Shown here piece after piece: positions 47,010 through 57,130 of a DNA stretch of 64,000 nucleotides. A program made the position numbers and the translations under genes. Within the stretch, counting starts at the first letter, position 1. Every line of letters starts with the position of its first letter. Source of the DNA: Nymphalis io (lineage: Eukaryota > Arthropoda > Insecta > Lepidoptera > Nymphalidae); contig NC_065898.1 of assembly GCF_905147045.1 (NCBI RefSeq), forward strand, positions 4,402,001 through 4,466,000, read 5' to 3'. The notes under the pieces were generated by a model that worked only from the letters and a program-made list of their open reading frames with translations, ran no database searches and was not told where the DNA came from.

Positions 47010-47165
47010 TAGGAGGCAGGTGTTAGTTATAGAAAAAAGTATAAAGCCTATATCTTTCCTTGGGGTTCCAGCTTGCTTCATACTAAATTTCATCAAAATC
47101 TGTTCAGTGATTTAGCCGTGAAAGCGTAAGAGACAGAGTTACTTTCACATTTATATCAATAGTAT
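47010..47165 (-). mobile_element. Family C repeat copy
   Basis: Minus-strand copy: CTTCATACTAAATTTCATC, AAAATCTGTTCAGTGATTT, AGCCGTGAAAGCGTAAGAGA and CAGAGTTACTTTCACATTTAT. The same block recurs at 48331, 50650, 56866 and 59295. Confidence 0.65.
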
Positions 47166-47250
47166 AAAGCAGAAAGAACACTCCTAAGAGCACATTTGGA
47201 TCGTAATTCTGATAGAATATCCAACTTGATTATCCCTAAGCTTTGTATTA

Positions 47251-47510
47251 ATAGGATCCTGAGACATTTTTCACACGCGGCCATCTGATCCCAAATTAAG
47301 CTTATACAAAGCTTGTGCTATGGAAACCAGACAACTGATATACTACATATACTACTTTTCTTTTGTAAATACATACTTATATAGATAATTACACCCAGAC
47401 TCAGGACAAACAGACATGTTTTCACAGAAATGTCTGTCCTGGGTGGGAATCGAACCCACAACCTTCGGCGTGAAAGGCAAGTATCTACCAACTACGCCAA
47501 TCAGCTCGTC
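47251..47510 (-). mobile_element. tRNA-derived SINE (family F), near full length
   Basis: On the minus strand it begins GACGAGCTGATTGGCGTAG with a tRNA-like head and B box GGTTCGATTCC, then ACAGACATTTCTGTGAAAAC, CCTGAGTCTGGGTGTAATTA, AGTAGTATATGTAGTATATC, GTTGTCTGGTTTCCATAGC and ends CGCGTGTGAAAAATGTCTC. This layout matches a SINE type spread through many Lepidoptera. The head could be mistaken for a tRNA gene, but the attached body makes it a SINE. Confidence 0.8.
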
Positions 47511-47531
47511 ATTGTTATTGATGATATGATT

Positions 47532-47842
47532 TTTTTTTTTTATAGAATAGGAAGGTGGAGGAGCATATGGGCCACCTGATGGTAAGTGGTCACCAAACGC
47601 CCTTAGACATTGGCATTGTAAGAAATGTCAACCATTGCTTATAGCCAATGCGCCACCAACCTTGGGAACTAAGATTTTATGTCCCTTGTGCCTGTAATTA
47701 CACTGGCTCACTCACCCTTCAAACCGGAACACAACAATATCAAGTATTGCTGTTTTGCGGTAGAATATCTGATGAGTGGGTGGTACGACGCAGACGAGCT
47801 TGCACAAAGCCCTACCACCAGTAAATATTATTATTATTAATA
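47532..47842 (-). mobile_element. Family B retroposon, full length with 9-bp target duplication
   Basis: Complete minus-strand copy from its T run to CCCTACCACCAG, flanked by GATATGATT at 47523-47531 and 47843-47851. It inserted about 20 bp from the head of SINE F. Little diverged, so relatively young. Confidence 0.88.
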
Positions 47843-48330
47843 GATATGATTATTTGTCTTTTACTAGATGACCCGAAAACTATTGGAGATTACTTATAAG
47901 AGTTATGTAAAGATTTGCTCAAGTTACATCAACAGTCAAATGAGCGAAGGTTTTTGGCTGATGGAATTTCATAATCGAAACGAATGCGTTCGAAATTTGA
48001 AAGCGATGAATTCTAGAATGCATATAATACATGATATATAGAGGTTTTAAGTAAAGAGTTTTTATATTGTGTTAATATTATTTTCAAGTTGTATGCCTTA
48101 GATAAAATTTTCTTGTATATTATTAGTTTTATAATTCAAGTTATTTTAATATTAATTATATCTAATGGTCTTAATGTAATTTTATAAAATAATTGTATTT
48201 ATCGAATGTATGTTATCTACATGTTTAAAATAAAGGTACCCACTAATGTACAACAAAGATGTGTGGTGGGCTTCAATTTAGATATCAATTCTCTTTTAAA
48301 CTAAAATGTATTTTCTCACAAATATATCTA

Positions 48331-48515
48331 CTAATATTATAAATGTGAAAGTAGCTCTTGTTACGCTTTCACGGCTAAATCACTGAACCGATTTTGATTA
48401 AATTTGTTATGAAGCCAGCTTTAACCCCAAAGGAGGACATAGGCTACTTCTTTATACCTAAGACTTGCCTATACGCAATATATAATTGCCCCCTACAAAT
48501 ACGCGGGTGAAATGT
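48331..48515 (+). mobile_element. Family C repeat copy
   Basis: Plus-strand copy: CTAATATTATAAATGTGAAAG, GTTACGCTTTCACGGCTAAA, ACTGAACCGATTTTGATTAA, AAGGAGGACATAGGCTACTT and a GGGTGAA end. Confidence 0.65.
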
Positions 48516-49211
48516 ACCAAAAATTATTTATGTAGAATAATAAAAGAAATATAACATTACACAAAGTCGAGGTAAGTAGGCCAACTTATTATTGCATAAA
48601 TTATTTAACTTTTAAAATATCGCTAGAAAATCCTTTACGATATTAAAATGAAAAATGAACGCCATTTACTTCCCTCGAGCAGCTAAGCCCCATCTCTCTC
48701 TTACTAACTGTTAATACCTATACCTGTCCCTGTCAACAAACAATGGCATATCATCTACCATAAAAAGAAAAAGACAAGATAGTGTGTCAAAGATGGAATT
48801 TAATGAATTATCGATAAAAAAAAATATTTTTATTTTGACGATAATTTACATTTATATTTTACTTTTGTGTATTTAATTATATCAATAATAAATGTTTTAT
48901 TTGATGCATGAGATATGTATCTATGAATCGTCACGTTTAAAAGGAAACCTATGTATAAATTTGAAAAAAAAAATGTTAAAAAAATATAAAATTACACTGT
49001 GTATATTTTTATTATTGATTTTACATTAACATTTTAAGCCTACCTATATTAATTAAATCCCAGAAGTTTGATTTAAATTAAATTTACAACAGTAATAGAT
49101 TTGTTTTTATCGGTTTTACTATTTTCATTCAATAGTTGTCTATTTTATATTACAAGTAATTTTAAAATGAATAATTATAATGCGATCAATTGAAAATTAC
49201 TATTAATATAT

Positions 49212-49512
49212 TGTTTTTTTTTTTTTTTATAGAATAGGAAGGTGGACGAGCATATGGGCCACCTGATGGTAAGTGGTCACCAACGCTCTTAGACATTGGC
49301 ATTGTAAGAAATGTCAACCATCGCTTACATATCCAATGCGCCACCAACCTTGGGAACTAAGATTTTATGTCCCTTGTGCCTGTAATTACACTGGCTCACT
49401 CACCCTTCAAACCGGAACACAACAATATCAAGTATTGCTGTTTTGCGGTAGAATATCTGATGAGTGGGTGGTACCTACCCAGACGAGCTTGCACAAAGCC
49501 CTACCACCAGTG
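49212..49512 (-). mobile_element. Family B retroposon, near full length
   Basis: T run, TATAGAATAGGAAGGTGGAC, CATTGGCATTGTAAGAAATG, TTGGGAACTAAGATTTTATG and the CCCTACCACCAG head end. Very close to the copy at 47532. The reading frame across it is a by-product. Confidence 0.87.
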
Positions 49513-49689
49513 AATATATATAATTTTGATAATATTATTTTATTTTTTAATTAATTATTATATTCCTTTCTTTAAAATATTATATAGTATTGTTAATATT
49601 TCATTGAAATTTATGTTATAATATTTTACGCTAACGTATTTGTAAATTATGTTCTGTGTTCGACTATATATCGATATATTCTAAATACG

Positions 49690-49732
49690 TTTTTTTTTAC
49701 GTAAAAAAAAACTATCGATAATAACATCGATA
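49690..49732. repeat. T9-ACGT-A9 palindrome followed by ATCGAT inverted pair
   Basis: A perfect 22-bp palindrome (49690-49711) is followed by CTATCGAT, six bases, and ATCGATAG (49712-49733). The first arm plus the next base contains TATCGATA, the DREF recognition sequence of insect core promoters. The motif is frequent in AT-rich DNA, so a promoter is only a possibility. Confidence 0.5.
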
Positions 49733-49959
49733 GAGCATCAGCAAACCTCTCGCTACTGCCACAAAAAAATATTTTATCGAGCACGAGGCAGCCTAAAAAA
49801 ACAAACGCCCGGTAAGTCACTCAGTCGCGTGACGGTCACAGAGATACTTTTTTTTGTCACAGCAGACGTGCTTGGAAAGTGGTCAAATCGGTCTTATGAG
49901 TTAAAGACTTTTTAACCTAGGCCTGCCTGGTATAGGTGTTTAAAACTTTACTAGATCAA

Positions 49960-50015
49960 ATCAAGTCAAATCAAAATATTTTAATTCAAATATACAAGTA
50001 CTTATGAATCGTCAA
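49960..50015 (-). mobile_element. Family D tail fragment
   Basis: TCAAATCAAGTCAAATCAAA, AATTCAAATATACAAGTACT and TATGAATCGTCAAG match the reverse complement of the family D ending. No further body is visible. Confidence 0.5.
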
Positions 50016-50087
50016 GCGGTACCACCAGATCATAATACAATCGGTATAATAAAAATTGAACCGTAATCCGTAAATTCGTAAAAGCCT

Positions 50088-50195
50088 ATGAATGTCCCAC
50101 TGCTGGGCTAAAGGCCTCCTCTCCTCTTTTTTTTTTTTGAGGAGAAGGTTTGGAGCTTATTCCACCACGCTGCTCCAATGCGGGTTGGTAGAATA
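50088..50195 (-). mobile_element. SINE family A 3' fragment with expanded poly(T) tract
   Basis: GCCTATGAATGTCCCACTGC through CTCCAATGCGGGTTGGTAG is the reverse complement of the family A tail. The normal TCCTCTTTTTGAGGAG hairpin has grown an 11-12 base T run in its loop. Confidence 0.8.
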
Positions 50196-50649
50196 ATAAA
50201 AACTGATACAAAATAGTAATTAGAAAATCGAAACTACTGACTTTCTAAGTAATAAACTACGCTGAATTGATTGTTTAACTTTTAACGTTTAAATAAAGTA
50301 TATATTTTGATTGATTATTTCTTTGTATGTGAATTTTTTTTTCTAGATATTTTTTATGTAGTAAAAACAATTATACATATAATATGCTGCGGATTTAATG
50401 TATATATGGAACAGTGGTTCTTTTATCTCTGTTTAAATATAAATTCAAAATCAATCAATTTTTATGATTACATTTTCGAAATGTTTAAATTAAGTCTAAA
50501 TGCCCAATTTAAGTACTGTAAATGCCCAAAGTCATACTCTCTTCTAGATGAGAATGTCGTGGAAATTATTATAGCGCGCTGCTTCAACATGTTTAACTCT
50601 ATTTGAAGAAAATTGTACCGACTTATATCACTAAAGCTAAACTTAAATA

Positions 50650-50800
50650 TTAAAATGTAAATAAATGCGACAGTAACTCTGTATGTCTGTTCCGCTTTCA
50701 CGGATAAACTACTAAACCGAATTTGATGAAATTTGGTATGAGCAAACATGAACACACACACTGCACCCCCTCCTCCAACACGCAGTCGAAGCCGAAACGA
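50650..50800 (+). mobile_element. Family C repeat copy
   Basis: CGACAGTAACTCTGTATGTC, GTTCCGCTTTCACGGATAA, ACTACTAAACCGAATTTGATG and AAATTTGGTATGAGC. The 3' half is diverged. Confidence 0.6.
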
Positions 50801-50948
50801 AAACTAGTTCATTACATTAATGTTTTTAAAAATGTCTTTTTTATATATTTTAGGAAGACAAATGATCATTTGATGCAGATTTGATGACCTTCGTTCTTAA
50901 AAAGTATAAAACACTCCTTGCACTATTGATCAAATTATAAGATGTTAA

Positions 50949-51235
50949 TTTTTTTTATGTTGGCAGGTAGACGAGCAAATGGGACACTTAATGGTAAGTG
51001 GTCACCACCACCCACAGATATTGTCGATGTAAGAAATAATAACCATTTCTTACATCGCCAATGCGCCACTACCCTTGGGAACTGAGACGTTATGCCCCTT
51101 ATGTCAGTAGTTACACTGACTCACTCACCCTTCAACCGGAACGCAACATTACTAAGTATTTCTGCTTAGTGGCAGAATATCTGATGAATGAGATGAGTAC
51201 CAACCCAGACGGGCCTGCCCAAACCCCACTAAAGT
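50949..51235 (-). mobile_element. Diverged family B copy
   Basis: TGGCAGGTAGACGAGCAAAT, CCACAGATATTGTCGATGTAA, CATCGCCAATGCGCCACTAC, TTGGGAACTGAGACGTTATG and CCAACCCAGACGGGCCTGCC. An older subfamily than the copies at 47532 and 49212. Confidence 0.75.
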
Positions 51236-51295
51236 AATATTTTCCTGATATAAATATATTTTCTAATACAATGTACGAAAAAATCATCATGAAAT

Positions 51296-51331
51296 CTCAG
51301 CGTTCTTACAATACTTTGTAAGAACGCTGAG
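51296..51331. repeat. Perfect 15-bp inverted repeat, 6-nt loop
   Basis: CTCAGCGTTCTTACA is exactly reverse-complemented as TGTAAGAACGCTGAG after ATACTT. Mixed composition makes chance less likely than for AT-only hairpins. It lies just beyond the head end of a family B copy. Confidence 0.8.
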
Positions 51332-51535
51332 TGAATACTTTGTATTGTAATTGTGTTCCGTTAAGAATAATGAAAAACATTTTTATATAAAGAAAAAACA
51401 ATTAAAACAATTATATACTTACCTATTTCTTGTAACTTTTATCGGTTAAATTACATATCACATTTAAATATAAAAATAATTTCACAAAAAATACATTCGA
51501 AATGTGAGAACTACTAAACAATTTTATCTTCAACG

Positions 51536-51680
51536 AATCTTATGCCATCTTTGATCATGGAGCATGCGCGTACCTCCCGCTGCGACCACGCCCTCTCCTA
51601 GGGGGTGAAATGAGAGGGTAGGGGTCAGATAAGGGAAGACCCCCTAACAGGAGCGTAGGCTATTAAGAGGGACAGGGAGG
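51536..51680. other. GC-rich non-coding patch of unknown nature
   Basis: Contains GGAGCATGCGCGTACCTCCC, GCGACCACGCCCTCTCCTAG and purine-rich runs such as GGGTGAAATGAGAGGGTAGG. All frames are broken. It could be a worn repeat or a regulatory patch; I recognise neither. Confidence 0.3.
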
Positions 51681-51994
51681 GAACATCGTATACATTGTAT
51701 ATAGATATCATCAACATAACCAAATGAGTAGGTGACAAATTATGATGACTTAGAGATTGTTCGAATATTTTTATGATAATAATCTTTAAAATATTATTGA
51801 TAATTACTATACATCTTTATCACTAAACATAAATACTAGTATAGTCGGACCACAATACCGGATTAACTTTTGAGAACTGTAGTCACTGAACTATGTTAAT
51901 ATTGGATTATTAAATCATATTCGTTTGATATTCGTTTTCATATTTTAAAATGAACGGTAGTATGACTATCGCTGAACCGATATTATATAAAAAC

Positions 51995-52100
51995 CTTCAA
52001 GAAAGGAGCGTACTCATTCCTTAAAGGCCGGCAACGCCCTTGCAAACCCTCGGGTGAGCCCATTTTCTATCAGGTGAGCCCCTCTTACATAAAAAAAATC
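51995..52100 (+). mobile_element. Worn retroposon with CCGGCAACGC motif and A tail
   Basis: TTAAAGGCCGGCAACGCCCT, TGCAAACCCTCGGGTGAGCC, CTATCAGGTGAGCCCCTCTTA then A's. It matches from memory a common lepidopteran retroposon 3' end, with internal deletion. Confidence 0.55.
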
Positions 52101-52546
52101 TATTAAGCCGATCCCAACTAATTAACTACGCACTCGTACAAAGCCGTACCGCAAATCAAAAACTATATTTATTTTGATTTCTTTAGTGTATGAAATGGAA
52201 AATTGTATTAACTCTTCAAATTTGGGCACAAAGTTATTCATTGTGGTTGCTAATGTATATGTATGTATCTACTGCCTGCTGTGACTTTAAAAGGTGTAGC
52301 CTAAGCTTCGAGTCCTTCGCCTTAAACATCCAGTCGTGTCCTACTTCTCCAGGTCATCAGTCTACTGCTGGAGGCATGATACGCTGCATTTGAACTTTGG
52401 TCTACACACTAGCACTCATCTATTCTTATGGCAATCGGTTCTTATTTATTTTTTATATGTATTTTTTGCTTTATCTTCTAATAGCATCTACAGCATTCGC
52501 CTGAAAAGCATACGGACCGTAATTTATCTCACATAGAGATAGATAA

Positions 52547-52854
52547 AAGCCGAGTTCGCCCAGTGGTAATAACGCTGAATTTTAACCAATGATCGTGGGT
52601 TCGAACCCGGGCAAGCAACACTGAATTTTCATGTGCTTAATTTGTGATTATAATTCATCTCGTGCTTGACGGCGAAGGAAAACATCTCGAGGAAACCTGC
52701 ATGTGTCTAATTTCACTGAAATTCTGCCTCATGTGTATTCCACCAACCCGCATTGGAGCAGCGTGGTGGAATAAGCTCTAAACCTTCTCCTCAAAAAGGG
52801 AGTGGAGGCCTTAGCCCAGCAGTGGGACATTCACAGGCTGTTACTGTTACTACT
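52547..52854 (+). mobile_element. Full-length SINE family A with 11-bp target duplication
   Basis: Head AAGCCGAGTTCGCCCAGTGG, B box GGTTCGAACCC, body and tail intact. GAGATAGATAA is duplicated at 52536-52546 and 52855-52865. Young by its low divergence and clean duplication. Confidence 0.9.
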
Positions 52855-53014
52855 GAGATAGATAAGTTTACATGTTACCTAGACAATAAGATATAACTCA
52901 TATATATATATATTGCATACCCCGAATACATCTAAGGATTAAAGATCTAAAGATTAAAGTTTACAGTAGGTAAAGCACCCTGAGACATTACATACATTCC
53001 AATGCATCGTCAAT

Positions 53015-53230
53015 AAAACCGCGGTCCACGGTTCACGTGAACAAAACCGCGGTAACGATCTTGTTTAACAGAAACGCTTCATATGAGTGATTTTATCACT
53101 CAGCGAACGTTAACTAATCCGGTGTCCACACGTTATTGATCTAATTCGTCGCTGTTTACGAGTTTACCCGCCGGCGACCGGCTTTCATTACCAAACCGAA
53201 ATCTCGTAAATTTCGTACGCGCCACACACT
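53015..53230. promoter_or_regulatory. Palindrome-rich candidate regulatory block
   Basis: AAAACCGCGGT occurs at 53015-53025 and again at 53043-53053, flanking GTTCACGTGAAC (53031-53042), a perfect 12-bp palindrome with a CACGTG E-box core. TGAGTGAT, three T's and ATCACTCA follow near 53084-53102. AACCGC is close to a Runt-domain core. The block stays GC-richer to about 53230 and has no coding potential. Enhancer or silencer function is inferred only from motif density. Confidence 0.35.
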
Positions 53231-53844
53231 GCCATTTTCGATTTATGCTAGCCTGGTAACATTACTTATTACTAGCTAATAATTCACTGGTGTGTTGTGA
53301 ATGTGTAGAGCTCTCTGGTACAACCGTCACTTTATTAACCATGAGCAAGGATTCATATCTACTCAAAATATATATCGATATAATAAATGTAATTTCATAT
53401 TAACAAATTTGATTCTTTCACAACTATGTTACTAACATAGAATTTGTAATTGAAGTACGTTTAACAAAAACCTGTGAATTAATTATAATTATTCAATGAA
53501 TGCTTTTCATTAAACTTTTTTAGTTAAGTATGTTTTAAATAATCGATTGCCACTAAACGCAAATCTTGGCCGTTGACAACCTTTATATGCCTGAACTGAT
53601 AAACTGACAATTATACCTAAATCTATATGAAATAAGTTTTAGTCTATGTCCAGCGTTGGACGAACATGGATAGAATTGTAAAAGTATATTTATTAGAATA
53701 TTTATCCATTAACTATACACCAATCCTTATATGGATTGTAAAAAAAAAATAGCGACATCGATATAATATTGTCTACTAATCGCATAAAAAAGTTTATCAG
53801 GTCATTTGTTCACATTTATAATATTATTAGGATTGATAGATTGA

Positions 53845-54218
53845 CTGCCTCGTTGGTCTAGTGGCTTGATGTAAGGCCGCAGACTCGGAGGTCCTGGGTT
53901 CGATTCCTAGGTCGGACCAATAAAAAGTTATTGGGTTTTTCTGTCATAAAATTCTCAGTAGCAGCCCGGAGTCTGGAAGTTGGAAGTGTGTTCACTCCCG
54001 TGCCTCGGAAAGCACGTAAAGCCGTTGGTCCTGTGCCTGAACTCTTTCCGGTCGTGGCGGATTGCCGTCCCATCGGATTACGAGAGTTAGGGAATAGAGA
54101 GTGCACCTGTTTTTGGGCGCAAACTCGTGCACTATAATATCTCCTGCGTAGTTGGCTAATCTCTCTTGAGATTGGCCGCTGTGGCCAAAATCGGTCTGCA
54201 GGACATTATTATTATTAA
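53845..54218 (+). mobile_element. Full-length tRNA-derived SINE (family E)
   Basis: Head CTGCCTCGTTGGTCTAGTGG with B box GGTTCGATTCC, then TTATTGGGTTTTTCTGTC, GCAGCCCGGAGTCTGGAAG, GCCTCGGAAAGCACGTAAAG, GGATTGCCGTCCCATCGG, TGCACCTGTTTTTGGGCGC, GTTGGCTAATCTCTCTTGAG and an (ATT)n tail. The reading frames within it are incidental. It pairs with the minus-strand copy at 61384. Confidence 0.85.
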
Positions 54219-54734
54219 GATTAAGAAATAAATTTGTTTTATTATATTTAGAGCGATTATTCGATCGATTAATTAGTCTTAAATAAATATTTATCACAGA
54301 ATTTCCCTCTCTCGTGTGCCGAAAATTGACTCAATCACACTAAACACCCGTCGTCGTAATTACTCTGTTGACTTTATCGATTTTCACCCAATACACAAAA
54401 CTGTGCAAACATTGGATCAACTATTGGTTACGTTTGCGGAGTCATTATCACACTCTAAATCAAACTGATTAATATCAATGGCTTATCACTTTATACATTT
54501 TCGATGTGTATATATATGTATATTACAAAGAAAATAATTTTATAAGCCTTTTATATTAGGATGGAATTACATTTATCATGATGAGGTTGCATCTCTGGCT
54601 TTATTATGTACTTCATAGATATGTAAAACAACAGATAATAAATAAAAATATATATGCCTTGGAGAAGTTTATAATAATAAATCTGTGCTTACGTTTATAA
54701 TTGTAAGTGGCAAATAAATATTTAAATAGTAGAT

Positions 54735-54942
54735 ACTTGAGTCGAGATAGCCCTGTGTTTTGTTGAAGTTAATCTTACCGGATTATATTGGATTCAAAAT
54801 CAGGCGCAGCACCACCGAATTTTCATGTGCCTTATTCATCGTGGAAAAGAAATCATCGTGATGAAAGTGGCATGTGTCGAATGAAAATTAAAACAAATAT
54901 ACTCCTCAAAAAGAGGTGAGTTGGAGATTTGCAGGCTGTTAT
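54735..54942 (+). mobile_element. Worn SINE family A copy
   Basis: GAGTCGAGATAGCCCTGTG, TGGATTCAAAATCAGGCG (eroded B box), CCGAATTTTCATGTGCC, CTCCTCAAAAAGAGGTGAG and GCAGGCTGTTATT. Internally shortened. Confidence 0.65.
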
Positions 54943-55865
54943 TAAAATAATTTCCAGAATCTTCTTGTTCCAAGATTTTTAAATGTCGAATTTCTATATT
55001 TAAAAAGTAACGTAAAAGATTATTTTTATTAAATATTTAATATTATAATGCACCAATTCGATTTTAATTTTATTTTCATTGTATCTGCTGCTAAAGCCAC
55101 GGCGTCGGCGTCCAAGTTTTTGTTTTTTAAAAAGAGTGTAGTGATAAAAAAAGGTACAGCGGTCTACGTATACGATTCCAGACTTCTTTATTTCTTGAAT
55201 AGAATACTGAAATGCAGTGAATTATCGTATTTCTTATTAATATTGTTTATTGGATGAATAGTCATAGACTAATGTCTCTCGTCATTCATAATTTGACATT
55301 CCAAAGAAGTAGATAGAAATTATATTATGATTATACAGGCTATAAGATTTTTGTTTGGGGATTAAAGTTTAATAAAAATATATATTTATTTGTTGCATAG
55401 GTATTTATATATAATTAAACGTTTACGTAAAAAATATGCATTATGATATGCCACGGTATTCCGTATGAAAAAATATAAACTGTCAATAATTTTAATTAAT
55501 AGAGTGATCAAAAGAGCTCCCTTAAGAAAGATAAAGACAGCGTATTTAGTTGTCAGTGTATGTAATGATTAAATTTTATGGGCCTAGCAAACATTTGTCA
55601 GTAATTATCATTACCATAATATAATATTATGAAATATGGCGTAATTATTTTTTTGTGTAAGAGTAGATTACGTAGGTATTAATAATAATTATAATACTAA
55701 AGGAATATTACTTTATTTTCAAAAGCAAACAACTTGAAATCCAGATTCATTATATTATGTAATATTGACTTTACATAGTTGTATTTCGTAGAATAAAATC
55801 AAAAAAGAAGTTGCATTTTTCAAAGAAAATAATATTATAGATCATCGGTTTAATGTTCTACTAAG
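54943..55865. other. Intergenic sequence, nothing supported
   Basis: AT-rich with a low-complexity 69-codon frame (55048-55257) that has no recognisable features; not called as a gene. Confidence 0.5.
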
Positions 55866-56164
55866 CACCATCTTGTGGTAGCCTTAAACACAATTAAGTG
55901 CTCAATATCTTGTTGATCGATACGCTTACGCCTGATTCCAATAGATGGCAGTGTTATCCGTTTTTTTTTGTTTTTTACGAATTAAAATTCCTTTTTTTAA
56001 ATGTACATTTAATAATATTGAGTATGCTGTATTATATTTAAATATAACACAATGCAATTATATCTATTGACGATAGCAACACCATCTAGTGATGAAGATG
56101 TAATAATCAATAATAATAGTATTTAATACATGGCAATTCAAAACGGAGCCAAGAGATGGCGCTG
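55866..56164. promoter_or_regulatory. Cluster of four CTCF-core-like motifs
   Basis: Four matches to the core CCANNAGATGG lie within 300 bp: CCACAAGATGGTG (minus, 55866-55878), CCAATAGATGGCAG (plus, 55938-55951), TCACTAGATGGTG (minus, 56080-56092) and CCAAGAGATGGCGC (plus, 56149-56162). Orientations alternate. The known insect CTCF core is close to AGRTGGCGC. Single cores recur at 59511, 62188 and 62363. This may be a chromatin boundary between bowl regulatory DNA and its neighbour. Chance or an unrecognised repeat is the alternative. Confidence 0.4.
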
Positions 56165-56865
56165 ATACTAAATTAATTTGTATAAGAAAAGTTATGAGTG
56201 TAATTTACATTGATTAATTTATATGCTCTATGAGTCTGAATATCTAATCTAAAATCTCAAATATTAAAAGATACTGAGGTCCTCTCTAGGAGATAATTTA
56301 ATTTCAAACGTAAAGAATTTAAGCAGATGTAAATAAAAATTAAGAATCGCGTATAAAAATAAATAATAGGTACTTTGAAATGGTTACAGGTATATTTGTT
56401 CCCCCGCTTGACAAATTGTCAATTTCCTCTTACCCGCCACCCCTAAAAATTTGCATGCAGAAGCGCCACTTCAAAGGTAACCGTTGATAACTTTTTGGGG
56501 CTAGTTGCTACGTCAAAACCAAACATTATATATTATTTTGCACTCTATTTCATTCCAGTTAAGACAGATATTCGATAAAATTTTAGATATCGCCAAGTAA
56601 ATGTTACGAAACAAATTTGTCACATTTGAAAATATATCGTCATTTATTGAAATACCGCTCAAATTCTATTGTAAATAATTTCACTTAAGATGTTTTGTAA
56701 TTGTTTTGGTGTAAAGATCAGTTTATTTGAAAAGCGAGTTGCCGTGGGGTGGTTTAACACAATTTTGCACCGGTGAATGAGTTTTTGGTAGCCGCCAGCC
56801 ATCTTTTGCTTTGAATATTTTATATAGAATTTTAACACAAAATAAAATCTGTTTCTTTATAAAAT

Positions 56866-57045
56866 TAACAATATTATGTTAATTTTACTGTCTGTTACGC
56901 TTTCACTGCTAAACCAGATAACCACCAGATAACAATTTTGATGAAATTTGGTAAGCATCAAGCTAGAACTGAAAGAAATGACGTAGGCTTCTAACAAGGG
57001 AGGTAGTGCACCCTTAAACGCGGGCAGAAACTAATATATCATAAA
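56866..57045 (+). mobile_element. Family C repeat copy
   Basis: CTGTTACGCTTTCACTGCTAA, AACAATTTTGATGAAATTTG, GAAATGACGTAGGCTTC and an end with AAACGCGGGCAG. It contains a small internal repeat of CAGATAACCA. Confidence 0.6.
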
Positions 57046-57063
57046 TCGGAATAATGAAAATAT

Positions 57064-57130
57064 AATTTATACCTCCTCAAAAAAGGAGAGGAAGCTATCA
57101 CAGTAGTGGAACATTCACAGGCTGTTACTA
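57064..57130 (+). mobile_element. SINE family A 3'-end fragment
   Basis: CTCCTCAAAAAAGGAGAGG, CAGTAGTGGAACATTCACAGG and CTGTTACT are the last part of family A, directly downstream of the family C copy. Confidence 0.65.

Noticed and set aside
47438..47510. Apparent tRNA gene on the minus strand
   Set aside because: The tRNA-like head continues into a SINE body, so it is SINE family F.
49273..49554. 93-codon frame at 49 kb and the related frame at 59647-59892
   Set aside because: Both are translations of the non-coding family B retroposon.
53845..53920. Apparent tRNA gene on the plus strand
   Set aside because: It is the head of SINE family E, repeated at 61384-61749 and in fragments.
55048..55257. 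69-codon frame
   Set aside because: Low-complexity, flanked by AT-rich non-coding DNA, no motif.
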